This document shows positions 1 through 11,224 of a stretch of 64,000 nucleotides of DNA, piece after piece. Both the position numbers and the translations under genes were made by a program. Within the stretch, counting starts at the first letter, position 1, and every line of letters starts with the position of its first letter. The notes under the pieces were generated by a model. That model saw only the letters and a list, made by a program, of their open reading frames with translations. It did no database searches and was not told where the DNA came from. Source of the stretch: Macrotis lagotis (lineage: Eukaryota; Chordata; Mammalia; Peramelemorphia; Peramelidae); contig NC_133658.1 in assembly GCF_037893015.1 (NCBI RefSeq), positions 425,101,890 through 425,165,889 on the forward strand. Reading direction: 5' to 3'.

Positions 1-60
1 GAATGACATGGTCAGACCTGTGCTTTAAGATCAATTTGACTGCTAAGTAGAGGATAACTG
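1..60 (+). repeat. Edge of an unclassified ancient repeat
   Basis: GGTCAGACCTGTGCTTTAAG and the following GATCAATTTGACTGCTAAG resemble bases 37528-37690, where the same motif (CTGTGCTTTAAGATCACTTTGAC) is split by a SINE. The window therefore opens inside another copy of that family. Confidence 0.6.
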
Positions 61-204
61 CATAGGAATGCATGAGAGGTTTCATCTCCATTTCCCTAAG
101 CCTAGGTCACTTGTCTCACAGCCTGTTACTAATTTCTCTCTGTGATTTTAGATGGGTTACTTCCCTTTTCAGTTCCTTAGTCTCTTTATCTAAAAAATGA
201 ACTT

Positions 205-490
205 CTATACAATATCTAAAGTTGCTTTTAGCTCAGACATTCTAAGATTCCATAAGTCTAAAATCCCTTCCATCTCTATGGTTCTAGGATTCTAAGGACC
301 TTCTAGCTCTGATATTCCATGTTCTATGGTTTCAAAGATATGTTTAATATTCCATGGTTCTATGATCCACGTTCTCTTCCAACTTTGTCATGTTGGCACC
401 AGGATTCTAAGATCCCTCTGAACTCTAGAAGTTTATGAGTTTAAGATTCCTTCCAGTTCTGACTTTCTCTGGTTCTATGGTCACCATGAG
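205..490 (+). repeat. Degenerate 30-40 base tandem array
   Basis: Variants of a unit like TCTAAGGACCTTCTAGCTCTGATATTCCATGGT recur six to eight times with heavy divergence. The unit resembles the 3' tail of MIR-type SINEs (cttccagctctgacattcta). The rest of 61-205 and 491-713 shows nothing recognised. Confidence 0.55.
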
Positions 491-713
491 ATAATCCTGC
501 TGCTCCAGAATCTGCTATGGACATCTTGGTTGAATTTAGGACAAAAGCCTCTAGTCTTAGAAGCACTGTAGCCTCTGTGGGGCCTTTCAAAAAATGTTTC
601 TCTGATGAAGGACTATGGATGTTTCGAAGCCCTGGAGCACCCAAGCATACTCTAATCTTGGTACTCCAAAGCTTGCCCTTCACTAGGCTAATTTTCTGCT
701 TCTTTCCCAACAG

Positions 714-777
714 GCCCCCCTTCTCAGCGTCAGGTGCAGAATGGCCCTTCTCCTGATGAGATGGAAGTCCAGAGAAG
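714..777 (+). CDS. EVL: EVL exon: linker after EVH1
   Basis: Acceptor TTCCCAACAG precedes base 714 and donor AAG|GTAACT follows base 777. The first two bases (GC) complete a Gly codon begun in the previous, unseen exon. The reading PPSQRQVQNGPSPDEM is close to the human EVL linker just after the EVH1 domain. The exon ends two bases into an Arg codon, which base 7662 completes. The donor lacks G at +5. Weak secondary structure and a ligand-accessible linker role are expected from the family. Confidence 0.93.
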
Positions 778-884
778 GTAACTTGCTCTGCTGTGCCTGG
801 ATTGGCTGTCCCAATGACTTTAGTGTTGGGGAAGTTGTACCTGACTGGTGACAACAAGGGCAACTGGAAATGATGGGGAGTCAA

Positions 885-1090
885 GAGTTGTTGTTCAGAC
901 TCTTCATGATCCCAATTAGGGTTTTCTTGGCACAGATACCGAAGTGGTTTGCCATTTCCTTCTCCAGCTCATTTTACAGATGGGGAAACAAAGGTAAAGT
1001 TAAGTAATTTGCCCAGAATCACACAGCTATAAAGTGTCTGAAGCCCGAGGTTTTCCTGACATCTATCTGGCTCTCTATTCCCCACACCTT
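885..1090 (-). repeat. MAR1-type SINE
   Basis: Diagnostic reverse-complement blocks are visible: GGGTTTTCTTGGCA, TGCCATTTCCTTCTCCAG, ATTTTACAGATGGGGAAAC. This is the marsupial CORE-type tRNA SINE whose + strand reads ...TGAGCTGGAGAAGGAAATGGCA.... Confidence 0.8.
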
Positions 1091-1175
1091 ATTTAATGGC
1101 CCCTAATTCCCAGCTATTTCCTCTCAACACATTCTTCATCTGTAAAAGGGAGAGAAGATGACTTTGTAAGGGTCA

Positions 1176-1346
1176 TTTTCTTTTTTTTTAATTTTTTTTA
1201 CTTATTTAAGGTAATGGGGTTAAGTGACTTGCCTAAAAATCACACAGTTATACATTTATTAAGTGTTTGAGGCTGTATTTGTACTCAGGTCCTCCTGACT
1301 CCAGGGCCAGTGCTCTATCCACTGTGCTATTCACCTTGCTGTCCCT
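1176..1346 (-). repeat. WSINE1-type SINE (diverged)
   Basis: A T-rich tail (the reversed poly(A)) is followed by AAGGTAATGGGGTTAAGTGACTTGCC and ends GGCCAGTGCTCTATCCACTG. Roughly 20% diverged from the young copies. Confidence 0.75.
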
Positions 1347-1499
1347 ATAAGGGTCATTTTCTTTGATGACAGTTGTAGTTGATTTTTGGACTAGACTGAA
1401 GGTTTCATTAGTATAAAGAACTCCTGATGGGCAAACACCTTCTAAAAATAAAATTCAGCACCTGTTCTTCGACTTATAAGAGGATTACTTCTTGTTTGG

Positions 1500-1656
1500 T
1501 TTTGTTTTGTTTTGTTTTTTGCAAGGCAATGGGGTTAAGTGGCTTGCCCAAGACCACACAGCTAGGTAATTATTAAGTGTCTGAGACCGGATTTGAACCC
1601 AGGTACTCCTGACTCCAGGGCCCATGCTTTATACACTGCACCACCTAGCCACCCCA
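1500..1656 (-). repeat. WSINE1-type SINE
   Basis: Contains GCAAGGCAATGGGGTTAAGT, CACACAGCTAGGTAATTATT and the 3' end CACCTAGCCACCCC, the reversed 5' head. Pol III box B appears as GGATTTGAACC. Confidence 0.88.
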
Positions 1657-1913
1657 AGGATTACTTCTTACATTGAATGGATAAGTGACTTGCCCAATGT
1701 CCCATAAACAGTACATGTCAGATCTAGCATTTCCTTGCTCACCTTTGATCTCTAGGTTGGGAAACCTAGCAAATAATCTTCCTGTTTCTAAGATTGGCTC
1801 ACTATCTAATACACCAGGTTTTTTCAAACTATACTACTAGAAACCTATTAACACCTGACTCTGTTTGTTTGTTTATTTGTTTTAAATGAACCTTGGGTTC
1901 ATTTAGGTTCACC

Positions 1914-2117
1914 TTGGGCAGCTAGGTGGCTCAGTGGATAGAGTACCAGACCTAGAGACAGGAAGACTTGAGTCTAAGTCCAACCTCAGACACTTACTAC
2001 CTGTGTGATTTGGCCAAGTCATGTGCCTTCTGTTTGCCTTAATCCACTGGAAAGGAAATGGCAAACTACTCTAGTGTCCCTGTCCAAGGGATTAAGACCC
2101 AATTGAGCAACAGCAAG
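1914..2117 (+). repeat. MAR1-type SINE
   Basis: Head GGGCAGCTAGGTGGCTCAG, middle CCTCAGACACTTACTACCTGTG, tail GGAAATGGCAAACTACTCTAG. An internal deletion removes part of the usual Ctcagtttcctcatctg block. Confidence 0.8.
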
Positions 2118-2451
2118 GTTGTTTGTTAATATACATAGAAAATAATAACTTTAGGGTCTAAAGACTATTTGTTGCATCCTCTGCCAAATATGATGCTAAC
2201 TGGGTCATTTATTTACTCAAATGAACATACATAATAATGTTATGAGGTATGTGTGCCAAAATAAATCCTTTTGACATTTTATATAAACTCAGTCTCCCTT
2301 TCCAAATAACCACAAGCTAAAAATGCACTTAGGAATAGTAATTTTAACATCAAAAAGAAAATGTCTGGGAGGAAAGAACCTTAACCTTAGAGTCACCCTG
2401 TCTCTGTCATTGACATGCTGCAATCAAAACCAAATGTCTCTTATAAGCAAT

Positions 2452-2716
2452 TTGTTATTGTGTCGTTCAGTCATTTTTCAGTCATGTCTAAATCATCATG
2501 ACCCCTTTTGGGGTTTTCTTGGCAAAGAAACTAGATGGTTTCCCATTTCCTTTTCCAGTTCATTTTACACATGAGGAAACTGAGGCAAACAGCATTAAGT
2601 GACTTGCCCAGGATCACACAACTAATAAATGTCTGAGGTCAGATTTGGACTCAGGAAGATGAGTTTTCCTGACTTCAAGTCCAGCCTTCTTATCCACTGT
2701 GACCCAGATGCCCATC
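2452..2716 (-). repeat. MAR1-type SINE, near full length
   Basis: Runs from TGTTATTGTGTCGTTCAGTC (reversed 3' end) to TATCCACTGTGACCCAG (reversed head), about 265 bases. Confidence 0.82.
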
Positions 2717-2807
2717 TTATGAGGAATGTGGCCTTCTAATTGGGAAGAGAGACAGTTCCAAGCAATGGAAATAAAGATAATTGTAGAAGCATAGACTCAA
2801 GAATTGA

Positions 2808-2922
2808 GAGAGAGCCAGCTAGAATGGATAGAGCACTGGCCCTGGAGTCAGGAAGACTTGAGTTCAAATTCAGCCTCAGACATTTATTGAGTGTGTGCCC
2901 CTGTGTAAGTCACTTAAGAAAC
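2808..2922 (+). repeat. WSINE1/MAR1 head fragment
   Basis: TGGATAGAGCACTGGCCCTGG and GAGTTCAAATTCAGCCTCAG match the shared tRNA head; the 3' half is lost. Confidence 0.7.
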
Positions 2923-3054
2923 TTGATTAGGTCAAGTGAGGTGAAGTGGGTACACTTGGAAGCAAGTGACATGGAGACCTGGTTCTGGGCAAGATATCCT
3001 TCCCCCCTTCACAACTTGGGGATGAGGATGATGACTGGAGCGTGGGGAACCCCT

Positions 3055-3345
3055 ACCAATGAAAGAATCTCCTCTACAGTATCCTCACTGATCATTTATA
3101 GTCTTTGTTTGAATATCTCCATTAACAGGGGTGCCCACTTCCTATCAAGACAGTATACTCCATTACTGAACCATTCTGATTGTTAGAAATGTCTTACTTC
3201 TCCAGGGAATCTGGGTTATAGTCCAGACTGCCCCTGACTATGTACCTTGGACAACTTTCTTCAATCTCTGAGTCCTGATTTCTTCTGATGGACAATTATG
3301 AAAAAGGCTAGATGATCTCAGAGGTCTCTTCCCATCTCAGAATTC
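3055..3345 (+). repeat. L3/CR1 fragment followed by MIR
   Basis: TTTGAATATCTCCATTAACAG and CCATTCTGATTGTTAGAAATG fit the ancient CR1/L3 3' region (cctccagtgacagg... ctctgattgttagaaagt). From about 3205 a MIR follows (CCTTGGACAACTTTCTTCAATC, AAAAGGCTAGATGATCTCAG). Bases 3346-4500 hold degenerate MIR pieces (for example 3390-3420, 3965-4060), a C run at 3909-3922 and otherwise nothing recognised. Confidence 0.55.
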
Positions 3346-4510
3346 TAGAATGTATGGACCTCAGAGACCTTGATCTACTCTGACCCTATCATTTTACAAA
3401 TGAGAAAACTGAGGCCCTAAAATGTCAAGTAATCCAGTTTTACAAACTGGTGACTTCAGTGTGACTTCATCTTTAGAGGATACTCCCTTCATAGATGCAG
3501 GTCTGAATCACTTTGCAGATGAAGAATCTGAGTTCTTGAATGACCCACTTTGAGATCACCTAACCAGCAAGTAACCCAGGGCTCTTTCCCCCTCTACCAA
3601 ACTCCCTTTAGAATTCATCAGGATCATTTAATTCTGAAGATAATGACTAGATTTCCCTGCCAAAGGTCTAGATCCCTTCACACTCATTAAGTATATCAGT
3701 TGCATTTCTGACTTGGGCACTGTTTTTCCTCTTTGGTGAATTTTGCCTTCAATCAAATACCAGACCAAAAGAGTCTGGCAGTGAAGGGTCTTCCTAGGGA
3801 ATTTGTAGCCTATTCCTGTGGCAGAGGAGCCCTCTAGTGGGAGTTCTCTGAATTCCAGGGCTCATAAAATAGAGAAACCTGGAAAATTGTCAACTGATGA
3901 CCCCCCTGCCCCCCCCCCCCCCACAGATTCCAGTTAGCAATGAGCTATCTAGTCCAGTCTTGGTTTACAGATGAGGAAACCGAGGTCCAAAAAGGAGAAA
4001 TTATAATATGACCAGGGTCACATAGCTAGCAAATAGAAGAGTCAAGATAAGAACTCACGACCCCTTTTCCCACTTTGAGTGCCCTTTCCTCTTCATTTTT
4101 GGTATGGTGGTTTTATTCTAGAATTTCATCATTGGGAGTTCCCTAGGTAGTAACTTTTCTACACATATGAAGATATACAACTCTCTGTAACTTCTAATCT
4201 TAGGGAGTCGCCTAGGATGTGAAGAGGTAAGTAGAGTCATGGAGGGTGAGGCTGGGATGTCACTAGGACAAGTAAGAGGCTGCAGAGATGAGGTGGGGAC
4301 AGACAGATGATGCCGCAGGATCAGAGGAGAGGGCAAGTGAAGTGAGGGAGTGGGCATAGTTAAAGGAACAGATCATCTCTTCCTCTAACCTGTAAGCACA
4401 TAGCTATTTTGTGACAGAGGGAAAACTTGAATCCAGGTGTTCCTGAATCAGAGACTAGCCCATCATCTACTATTCAATTCTGCCTCTTCCACAACAAAAG
4501 GCAGCCCCTT

Positions 4511-5113
4511 AGACAGCTAGGTGGCACAATAGGTAGAAAACCAGACCTGGAATAAGGAAGATCTGGGTTCAAATATCACCTCAGACACTAGCCATGTGAC
4601 CCCTGGACAAGTCACTTAACTCATTTAACCTCAGTTCCTCATCTGTCAAATGGGGACATAATAATGTTTGACTTCTTTCCCAAAGAAGACCACAACATCA
4701 AGGGATGCCATGACAAGCAAGTGAATTGAATTTGTTGGTTTTGTTTGTTTGTTTGTTTTTTTAACAAGGCAATGGGGTTAAGTGGCTTGCCCAAGGCCAC
4801 ACAGCTAGGTAATTATTAAGTGTCTGAGATTGGATTTGAACTCAGGTCCTCCTGACTCCAGGGACCATGCTTCACCCACTGAGCCACCTAGCTGCCCCAA
4901 GTGAATTGAATTTGAGTTGGGGGGAGGGGCTGTTCTCAGTCACCAGCCTCACTTTCTCCTCTAGAGCCATCTGGGTCCAGTGGTCAGATACAGGTCAGGG
5001 TGACTGCAGATGGGGACATACTGGAAAAGGAAACGACAAACCATTCCAGTATCTTTGCTAAGAAAGTTGATGGGGTCACATTAAATCAGCCATGACTGAA
5101 CAATAGCAGGACA
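4511..5113 (+). repeat. Full-length MAR1-type SINE split by a younger SINE
   Basis: Left part 4511-4734 (AGACAGCTAGGTGGCACAAT ... GTGAATTGAATTTG) and right part 4899-5113 (TTGAGTTGGGGGGAGGGGCT ... ATGACTGAACAATAGCAG) form one element of about 420 bases after removal of the insert. This shows the long form, with the middle block CACTTTCTCCTCTAGAGCCA that short copies lack. Confidence 0.85.
4735..4898 (-). repeat. WSINE1-type SINE inserted in MAR1
   Basis: Bounded by a perfect 16-base target duplication AAGTGAATTGAATTTG at 4719-4734 and 4899-4914. Tail GTTTGTTTGTTTGTTTTTTT marks the 3' end. Confidence 0.93.
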
Positions 5114-5118
5114 ACCCT

Positions 5119-5635
5119 TCATTTCTCATAGATGAGAAAACCAAGGCTCAGAGAGGCCAAAGAGTTCCCCCAGGGGTCACACAGGGGAGTCACTGTCGTA
5201 GCTAAGGCTCTGAGCCAAGATCCCAAGTCCAATACTCTTTCTGCCATACTACATACACATAGCATCAATTTAATCACAGAATAGATCATCAGGAGACAAC
5301 TGAGGCCCACAGAGACCAAGTGATTTTTGTTTTCATAATTTTACAGAGTGTTAGTGACAAAGCTGAAACAACTTCATTACTTTGTATTGGAGCAGGTTAT
5401 AGGAGGAAAAACAACAGAGCCCAAATCAGGACAGTCGGTCCTTTGGTTTAGCCATGTCCTTGGACAAGTCACTTCATCTCTCTGGAGACTTAGTTCACTT
5501 CTCTGCAAAATGAAGGGACTGGCCTAGATGACCTCTAAGGTCCTTCTAGAGCTAACACATAGATTCTATAATTCTAAGGCTCCTTCCAATTCTGACACTG
5601 TGTTCTATGAGTCTGAGGTTCCTTCCATTTTTGAC
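5119..5635. repeat. MIR copies and a short tandem array
   Basis: 5119-5340 is a degenerate - strand MIR (GATGAGAAAACCAAGGCTCAG). 5440-5575 is a + strand MIR (GACAAGTCACTTCATCTCTC). 5540-5635 repeats the motif TTCTAAGGCTCCTTCCAATTCTGACACTGTGTTCTA about three times, like 205-490. Confidence 0.6.
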
Positions 5636-5644
5636 TATCTCTAA

Positions 5645-5872
5645 TTTAGGTGGCATAGTGGATAGAGAACCAGTCTTAAAATCAGTTCAAAATCTGGCTT
5701 CCAACACTTGCTAACTGTATGATCCTGGACAAAATCACTAAAGCCTGTTTGTCTCCATTTCCTCATCTGGAAATGAGCTGGAGAAGGAAATGGCAAACTA
5801 CTCCAGTATCTTTGCCAAGGAAAAACTCAAATGGAGTCATGAATATTTGGATGTGACTGGAACAATTGAATA
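5645..5872 (+). repeat. MAR1-type SINE
   Basis: TAGGTGGCATAGTGGATAGAG head, TGAGCTGGAGAAGGAAATGG middle, CCAGTATCTTTGCCAAGG tail block and a weak 3' end GGAACAATTGAATAAAAAAAG. Confidence 0.83.
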
Positions 5873-6214
5873 AAAAAAGCAACTTAAATGACTAAGTCTT
5901 GTCCTTTATGCTGAAATGCTACTTCACACCTTCCTCTCCAAAAAGTTGGTGTCAAGTGCAAGAACTGAATGAATAAGTCCCTCAGGAACTTAAAGATCTC
6001 TGTTTATAAATTCATAGCACCAAATGGGATCCTTGTCCAAAGGCCTATTATGGTATGGCTATCCCCAGGAAAGCCCTGGAAAGTCCTACCAAACTGGAAG
6101 AACTTCTGTTACAGGCCTGGTGAAAGACTCCTTGCCAGCCATCTGAGAACACAAGGAACTCGCCCCTAGATTGGTGACTTGTAGGTGACAAATTTTTTTC
6201 AACAAACTCACAAA

Positions 6215-6366
6215 GAGGGGCGGCTAGGTGGCCTAGTGGATAAAGCACTGGCCTTGGAGTCAGGAGTACCTGGGTTCAAATCTGGTCTCAGACACTTAAT
6301 AATTACCTAGCTGTGTGGCCTTGGGCAAGCCACTTAACCCCATTTGCCTTGCAAAATCCTAAAAAA
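6215..6366 (+). repeat. WSINE1-type SINE with perfect target duplication
   Basis: AACAAACTCACAAA is repeated exactly at 6201-6214 and 6367-6380. The copy runs from AGGGGCGGCTAGGTGG to CTTGCAAAATCCTAAAAA. Confidence 0.95.
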
Positions 6367-6619
6367 AACAAACTCACAAAAACAGTTTATTATGGTTCAA
6401 TGAAAAGGAAGCACCTGCATCTCATCTAGGTCATCCCCTAATTTTTATAAAGTATGATACTAAGGTCTTGTTGAAGGTCATATCAAGAGTGACAGAGGTG
6501 ACACTAGTACTTCATTGGCCACAAAGAAGAGGGAAAAATTATAGAGCAGAAATTCTCATTTTTCTCCTTGAGAGGATTAATGATGTGGATGGTGATAATG
6601 ATGATAATGATGCTGATAA

Positions 6620-7160
6620 TAGCTAACAATTATACAGCATTTAAGTTTTGAAGAATATTTTATAGCTATTACTTCACTTGATATTCACAATAACTCTAGA
6701 AGGAAGGTATTATTATAATCCTCATTTGTAAAATGAGGAAAATGAGGCAGACAGAGGTTAAGTGATTTATTAAGGTTCATATGGCTAATAAGTATTTGAG
6801 GCTAGATTTGAACTCAGATCTTCCTAGATCTGGGTCCACCATTTCATTACCTTGAAGGTTGAACTTGACTCTTTTGAAGTATTGACTGGAATTGCTTTAT
6901 ATTCTAGTAATGTTTGATAAATTACATAGTCCTTTCACATTGATCATCTCCTTTGATCAGTCCCAGAAGGAGGGACAAATCCCCATTTGGCAAATAAGGA
7001 AACTTGAGATCTGGAGAAATGAATGACTTGCTCAAGTTCATACAGCTAGTAAGTGGTAAAGCTAACACTCAAACCAAGGGTTCTTAGCCCCCATATTAAA
7101 CCACTGGTTCAAGTCCTGCCCCTGGCAAATACTAGCTTTGCCACTTTGAGCAAGTCATTT
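6620..7160. repeat. MIR-type remnants
   Basis: 6650-6840 is a - strand MIR (ATTTGTAAAATGAGGAAAATG, GCTAGATTTGAACTCAGATC). A second - strand remnant is at 6910-7090. Bases 7160-7661 show no recognised element except a short MIR piece near 7440-7500. Confidence 0.55.
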
Positions 7161-7661
7161 AATCACTCAATATTCCTGGAGAATATGTTTTAAATGAAGG
7201 ACATTTGTCAATCTGCATTGGTAGGAATTCCTCATCAGGAACTTCACACATCAATGAAATCAAGAATCCAAATCTCCACAAATTTTTTTAAACCATCTTG
7301 CTTTTTGAAAATTGAAATAGATGTTTAGAATTCATGTTTTGCTTTGTGGATTGTAGTGTTGGCAAAGGCCTTAGAAATCATCTATTTCATCACTTCATTT
7401 CCGAGATTTAAAATAATCTCCTCTGTCCAAAACCAAATAGGTCAGAGGTGGCAGAACTGGAATTCACACCCAGGTCTTCTGGCTCCAAATCCGGTGTTTT
7501 GCACCTCATTAGCCCTCCTGCTCTAATTCATACTGTATTCTTGAGTCTATGTCTACAAGGACATGAAAAAAAAATATATTGAGAGTATATATGCAGTGGT
7601 GGGGAGGTGGGATTAGGACAAGAAAGGACACAAACCTTAATTGCTTTCTTTCTTTCTTTAG

Positions 7662-7720
7662 GCAAGTGATGGAACAACAACAGCGACAGGAATCCTTGGA
7701 GAGAAGAACTTCAACTCCAG
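7662..7720 (+). CDS. EVL: EVL exon: Gln-rich linker with RRTS site
   Basis: Pyrimidine-rich acceptor (TTTCTTTCTTTAG) and donor CCAG|GTGAGA bound 59 bases reading QVMEQQQRQESLERRTSTP. The RRTS motif fits the basophilic (PKA-type) phosphorylation site known in Ena/VASP linkers; modification here is inferred. The human sequence has HQQQ and TSATG where this copy has QQQ and TSTPG, so the exon differs by a small indel and a few substitutions. It ends one base into the Gly codon that opens the proline-rich exon. Confidence 0.94.
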
Positions 7721-8179
7721 GTGAGAAAGGGCTGGGTTGATGGAGATGCAGTCCATTGAAACCACCTGGCCTCTCCCCTCTCTCTGGGACTTGGTTTTAT
7801 AATGAAAAAAGAAATGTCCTATTGTAGAAAGTGCCAGATTTGGAGTCAGAAGGCCTTGTTCAAGGTCACATTTTGGCCCTGTGCCTCCTTCCTTCCAGCC
7901 TCAGTTTTCTCATCTGGAATATATAATCTCTGAGGTCCTTTCCATATCTGTAAGTCTGTGATCTCAGCATAGCCTCCTTGTGAAGAAGTTGGTATGTGCT
8001 TTTCCCAAGTTTAGAGGGAAGCAGAGAGGGAGAGAGCTAGTTCAGTTGATTGGAACCCTGCCAAACTGACCCTTAAAAATCATTTTGGAAGGGGAAATTT
8101 ACCTCAGGGGGCATTTCCTGCCAGAAGCTTCCTCAACTTGCCCATAGCCACAGAGACACCTCCCTTCTTTGAGCTTCCA

Positions 8180-9425
8180 AAGTACACACCATCCCATCCA
8201 TACACCCAGTGCTTATTGTAGACCTCATGGTATTGGTCCTTGTCTACACTGTAGACTCTACAGTATACACCAATACATATATTAGTAACTCAACTAGAAG
8301 ATAAGCAACTTGAAGGCAAACATTCACCCTTTCTTAGACTTAGCTTTCATCACCTCATTCTATGTGTGTTCTCAGTCATAGTCTTGAAAGCTAGTTCTGT
8401 TCATTTTGCTCCCCTGCTCAAAAACTTGGAATGACCCCAGCTCCTTACATTAGCGTTGAAAGCCCTTGATAATCTGACTCCAACCTCCTGCCTTTGCTGC
8501 TTTATGTCTCTCTGGTTCTCCACATATGCTTCTAACCCTGAGAGATGTGAGATAAACAGGTTGCATCCTGGGTTTTCCAGTTTCTGTGCCTTTGCTCCTG
8601 TTGGACCCTATGCCTAGAGTTCCTTTCCCCTGTTGAACTGGCTCTTATAAAATCCAAACATCTTTCGTTTTTTTTCTTTTTCAATCGATATTTTCTTTTT
8701 CTAATTACATGTTATGAAAGTTTTTCAACATTTATCCACTTGCGTATTTATGTTACACAGTTTTCTTCCATCCTCCCTTCCCCCTCAACAGTATACTCAA
8801 CATAGTACATTTGTGTTTAACATATTTGCATATTAGTCATTTTGTGTATAAGGAATAGGATTATGGGAAAAGAAAGAAAATGGGATAGGAAGGAAAAACA
8901 TAAGAAATTTTCAAAAAATAAACACAGTATTCATTTAGATTCTGTGATTTTTTTTGATATGTTTTATTTTTTAATTTGGATACGGATGGTGCTGTCCATA
9001 ACAGGTCTTCCATGGGTTATCCTAAGGAGCTGCATCCATCATAGTTGATCACAATGATGTTGTTAATGTGTACAACCAATCATCTTGCAATAAAAAGGTC
9101 AAATGCCACCTCCTCCATGAAATTACTTCATGATCCCTTCAGTCAGCTACAATTAATCAACACATACATCTTAAACACATATCCACAGGCACTGTACTAG
9201 ATAATATCAAGATGAAAATCAAATAATCCCTGCCCTCCCTCCTTTGAACTTTGCCAGTACTTCTCCTTTTGATATTGTGATTTGTGAACAAGTCTTGTTT
9301 CCCTTTCTCCTTCTCCCTTATTAGAATGTAAGCTTCTTGAGGATAAGCACTGTGTCTTTTTTATTGATACTCATCACAGGGTACCATGGCATAGTAATGT
9401 GTTCAAAAAGTGTTTATTGATATAG
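8180..9425 (+). repeat. L2 LINE 3' part, split
   Basis: GCCTTTGCTCCTGTTGGACCC, AAATGCCACCTCCTCCATGAA and AGAATGTAAGCTTCTTGAGG are signature L2 3'-end blocks in order on the + strand. They are interrupted by a younger - strand LINE piece at about 8665-9092. 7721-8180 shows only weak MIR traces (near 7830-7960). Confidence 0.7.
8665..9092 (-). repeat. Young LINE 3' end inserted in L2
   Basis: The - strand carries a TTTTCTTTTTCAATCG-type tail and a TTCTAATTACATGTTATGAA block that recurs in reversed form at 18398-18470. It splits the L2 exactly between the 'aaatcc' block and AAATGCCACCTCC. 9426-9690 shows nothing recognised. Confidence 0.6.
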
Positions 9426-9693
9426 AGAAATATATATCATGAACTTATGATGGCCTTTCTCTCTTTCCCCTATGAGGAGAAGGGAAGACAAGGAAGAAAC
9501 TGGTTGTGACAGCTAATCACTGGAATTTATTAAGGGGGGGAAGGAAAATATAGGGGAATTGGACCTGGACCTAATTTAGTAAAATTATTTTGGTAGTTGA
9601 AATAGGGATGGATTGGAGTGGGCAAGTCATTTTCCTTCTCTTGACCCAAGAGTCTTCATTCATGATAGATTGGGACTATATGTTTTTCAGCAG

Positions 9694-9912
9694 CAGTTCT
9701 CAAACTTTTTGGTTTCCTTTACTCTCTCAAAAATTATTGAAAACTCCTTAAAAGAGCTTTTGTTTATGTGACTTAAATCTTTGGCTATTCATCATACTTG
9801 AAATTTAAAATATCTTAGTATTATTGTGAAAAATAGTTTTTTATCCTTATGGATTATTTTGAAAGAATCTTGATAACCCACCAAAGATGCCCAGACCATA
9901 CTTTAAGAACTG
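9694..9912 (+). mobile_element. Ancient hAT-type DNA transposon with terminal inverted repeats
   Basis: Starts CAGTTCTCAAACTTTTTGG and ends CTTTAAGAACTG; the ends are imperfect inverted repeats (CAGTTCTCAAAC against CAGTTCTTAAAG). The interior AAAAATTATTGAAAACTCC...AGCTTTTGTTTATGTG matches a widespread mammalian non-autonomous hAT family. No open transposase. The 8-base target duplication is not discernible. Confidence 0.7.
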
Positions 9913-9919
9913 CTCTTCT

Positions 9920-10092
9920 TTTTTTTTTTTTTAGGTTTTTTGCAAGGCAAATGGAGTTAAGTGGCTTGCCCAAGGCCACACAGCTAGGTAATTATTAAGT
10001 GTCTGAGATCGGATTTGAACCCAGGTACTCCTGAACCCAGGTACTCCTGACTCCAAGGCCGGTGCTTTATCCACTGCCACCTAGCCGCCCCC
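9920..10092 (-). repeat. WSINE1-type SINE in the hAT end
   Basis: AAGAACTGCTCTTCT at 9905-9919 is repeated exactly at 10093-10107. Inside, CCCAGGTACTCCTGAA is duplicated in tandem (about 10019-10048). Confidence 0.95.
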
Positions 10093-10374
10093 AAGAACTG
10101 CTCTTCTAGAGGGTCCCCCTTTCCACCATTTTATTTTCTGGAAGCCTGATGACTTCATAGTTAACATAGAAACCTAGCTGATTGACAATTGAATAGGAAA
10201 TTTGCCTTCATCAGCAAGGCCCCAATGACTTCCTGGGGAAAAGAATGAGAGGAAATCAAATGCAGTCAACTCTTGGGCATTCAAGACAGTTGGTCAATTG
10301 AATGTGTGGACCATTTAGAAGCTCTTAACTTAGAGTGACCACATTTGTATTCTTTAAAGGCAAATTGATATAGA

Positions 10375-10695
10375 AGGAAAAACTCTAGCATAAATACAGA
10401 AGAACCTGAGTTTGAATCCCAGCCCTAATATTTTTTAGCCAATGTGGCTATGGACAAATTACTTTTGTGTTGTGAACCTCAGTTTCCTTGTCTTTAAAAT
10501 GGTTATAAAAATAGTTGTATCACTTCCCTCAAAGGATTGTTGGAATGAAAATGCTTTATAAATTTAAGAGATAAGACAGTGGCACAGTAGATAGAGTTCC
10601 AGCCCTGGAGTCAGGATAACCTGAGGTTCAAATCCAGCCTCAGATACTGACTGAATAATCCTGAACAAGTCACTTAAACCCTATTTCCTTTTAGA
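10375..10695 (+). repeat. MIR followed by tRNA-SINE head
   Basis: MIR at 10375-10540 (CTGAGTTTGAATCCCAGCCC, CCTCAGTTTCCTTGTCTTTA). SINE head at 10570-10695 (GGCACAGTAGATAGAGTTCC). Confidence 0.7.
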
Positions 10696-10744
10696 AAATA
10701 GAAAAAAAAAACTTTAGACATATTAATATATCATTTATTATATG

Positions 10745-11122
10745 TCTCCATTTTCAAATAATTCCAATTCAATAAAATACACAGAATCAAACATTACTAA
10801 GCAGAATTCATTCAATTAAGATTCAGTGTGTATAGGGAGACCTTATCCAGAGAAAGAATTGTGGAGTTTGAACAAAGACCTTTAATATAAAAAAAAAACC
10901 TATTATCTTGCTATGTAATTTTGCTATCTTTTATACTTTAGTTTTCTTTCTTAGGGATATGATTTCTCTCTCATCACATTCAACTTAGATCAATGTATAC
11001 CATGGAAATAATGTAAAGAGTAACAGACTGCCTTCTATGGGGGGTAGGGTGGGGAAAGAGAAGCAAGATTAGGGGGAAAATTGTAAAATTCAAAATAAAT
11101 AAAATCTTTTATTAAAAAAAAA
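10745..11122 (+). repeat. LINE 3' end with poly(A), 5' truncated
   Basis: TTATCCAGAGAAAGAATTGTGG, then AGTTTGAACAAAGACCTTTA, a G-rich stretch (TATGGGGGGTAGGGTGGGG) and AAATAAAATCTTTTATTAAAAAAAAA. The same blocks occur at 57200-57530. The G-rich 3' UTR followed by AATAAA fits a marsupial L1. Confidence 0.75.
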
Positions 11123-11224
11123 GTCAGGAGACCTTAGTTCTACTATCTTTTAGCTCTTCCATTGATTATGTATATTAAATAAAATTCTCTGGTCCTGAGT
11201 TTCCTTATCTGTAATGTAATGGTG

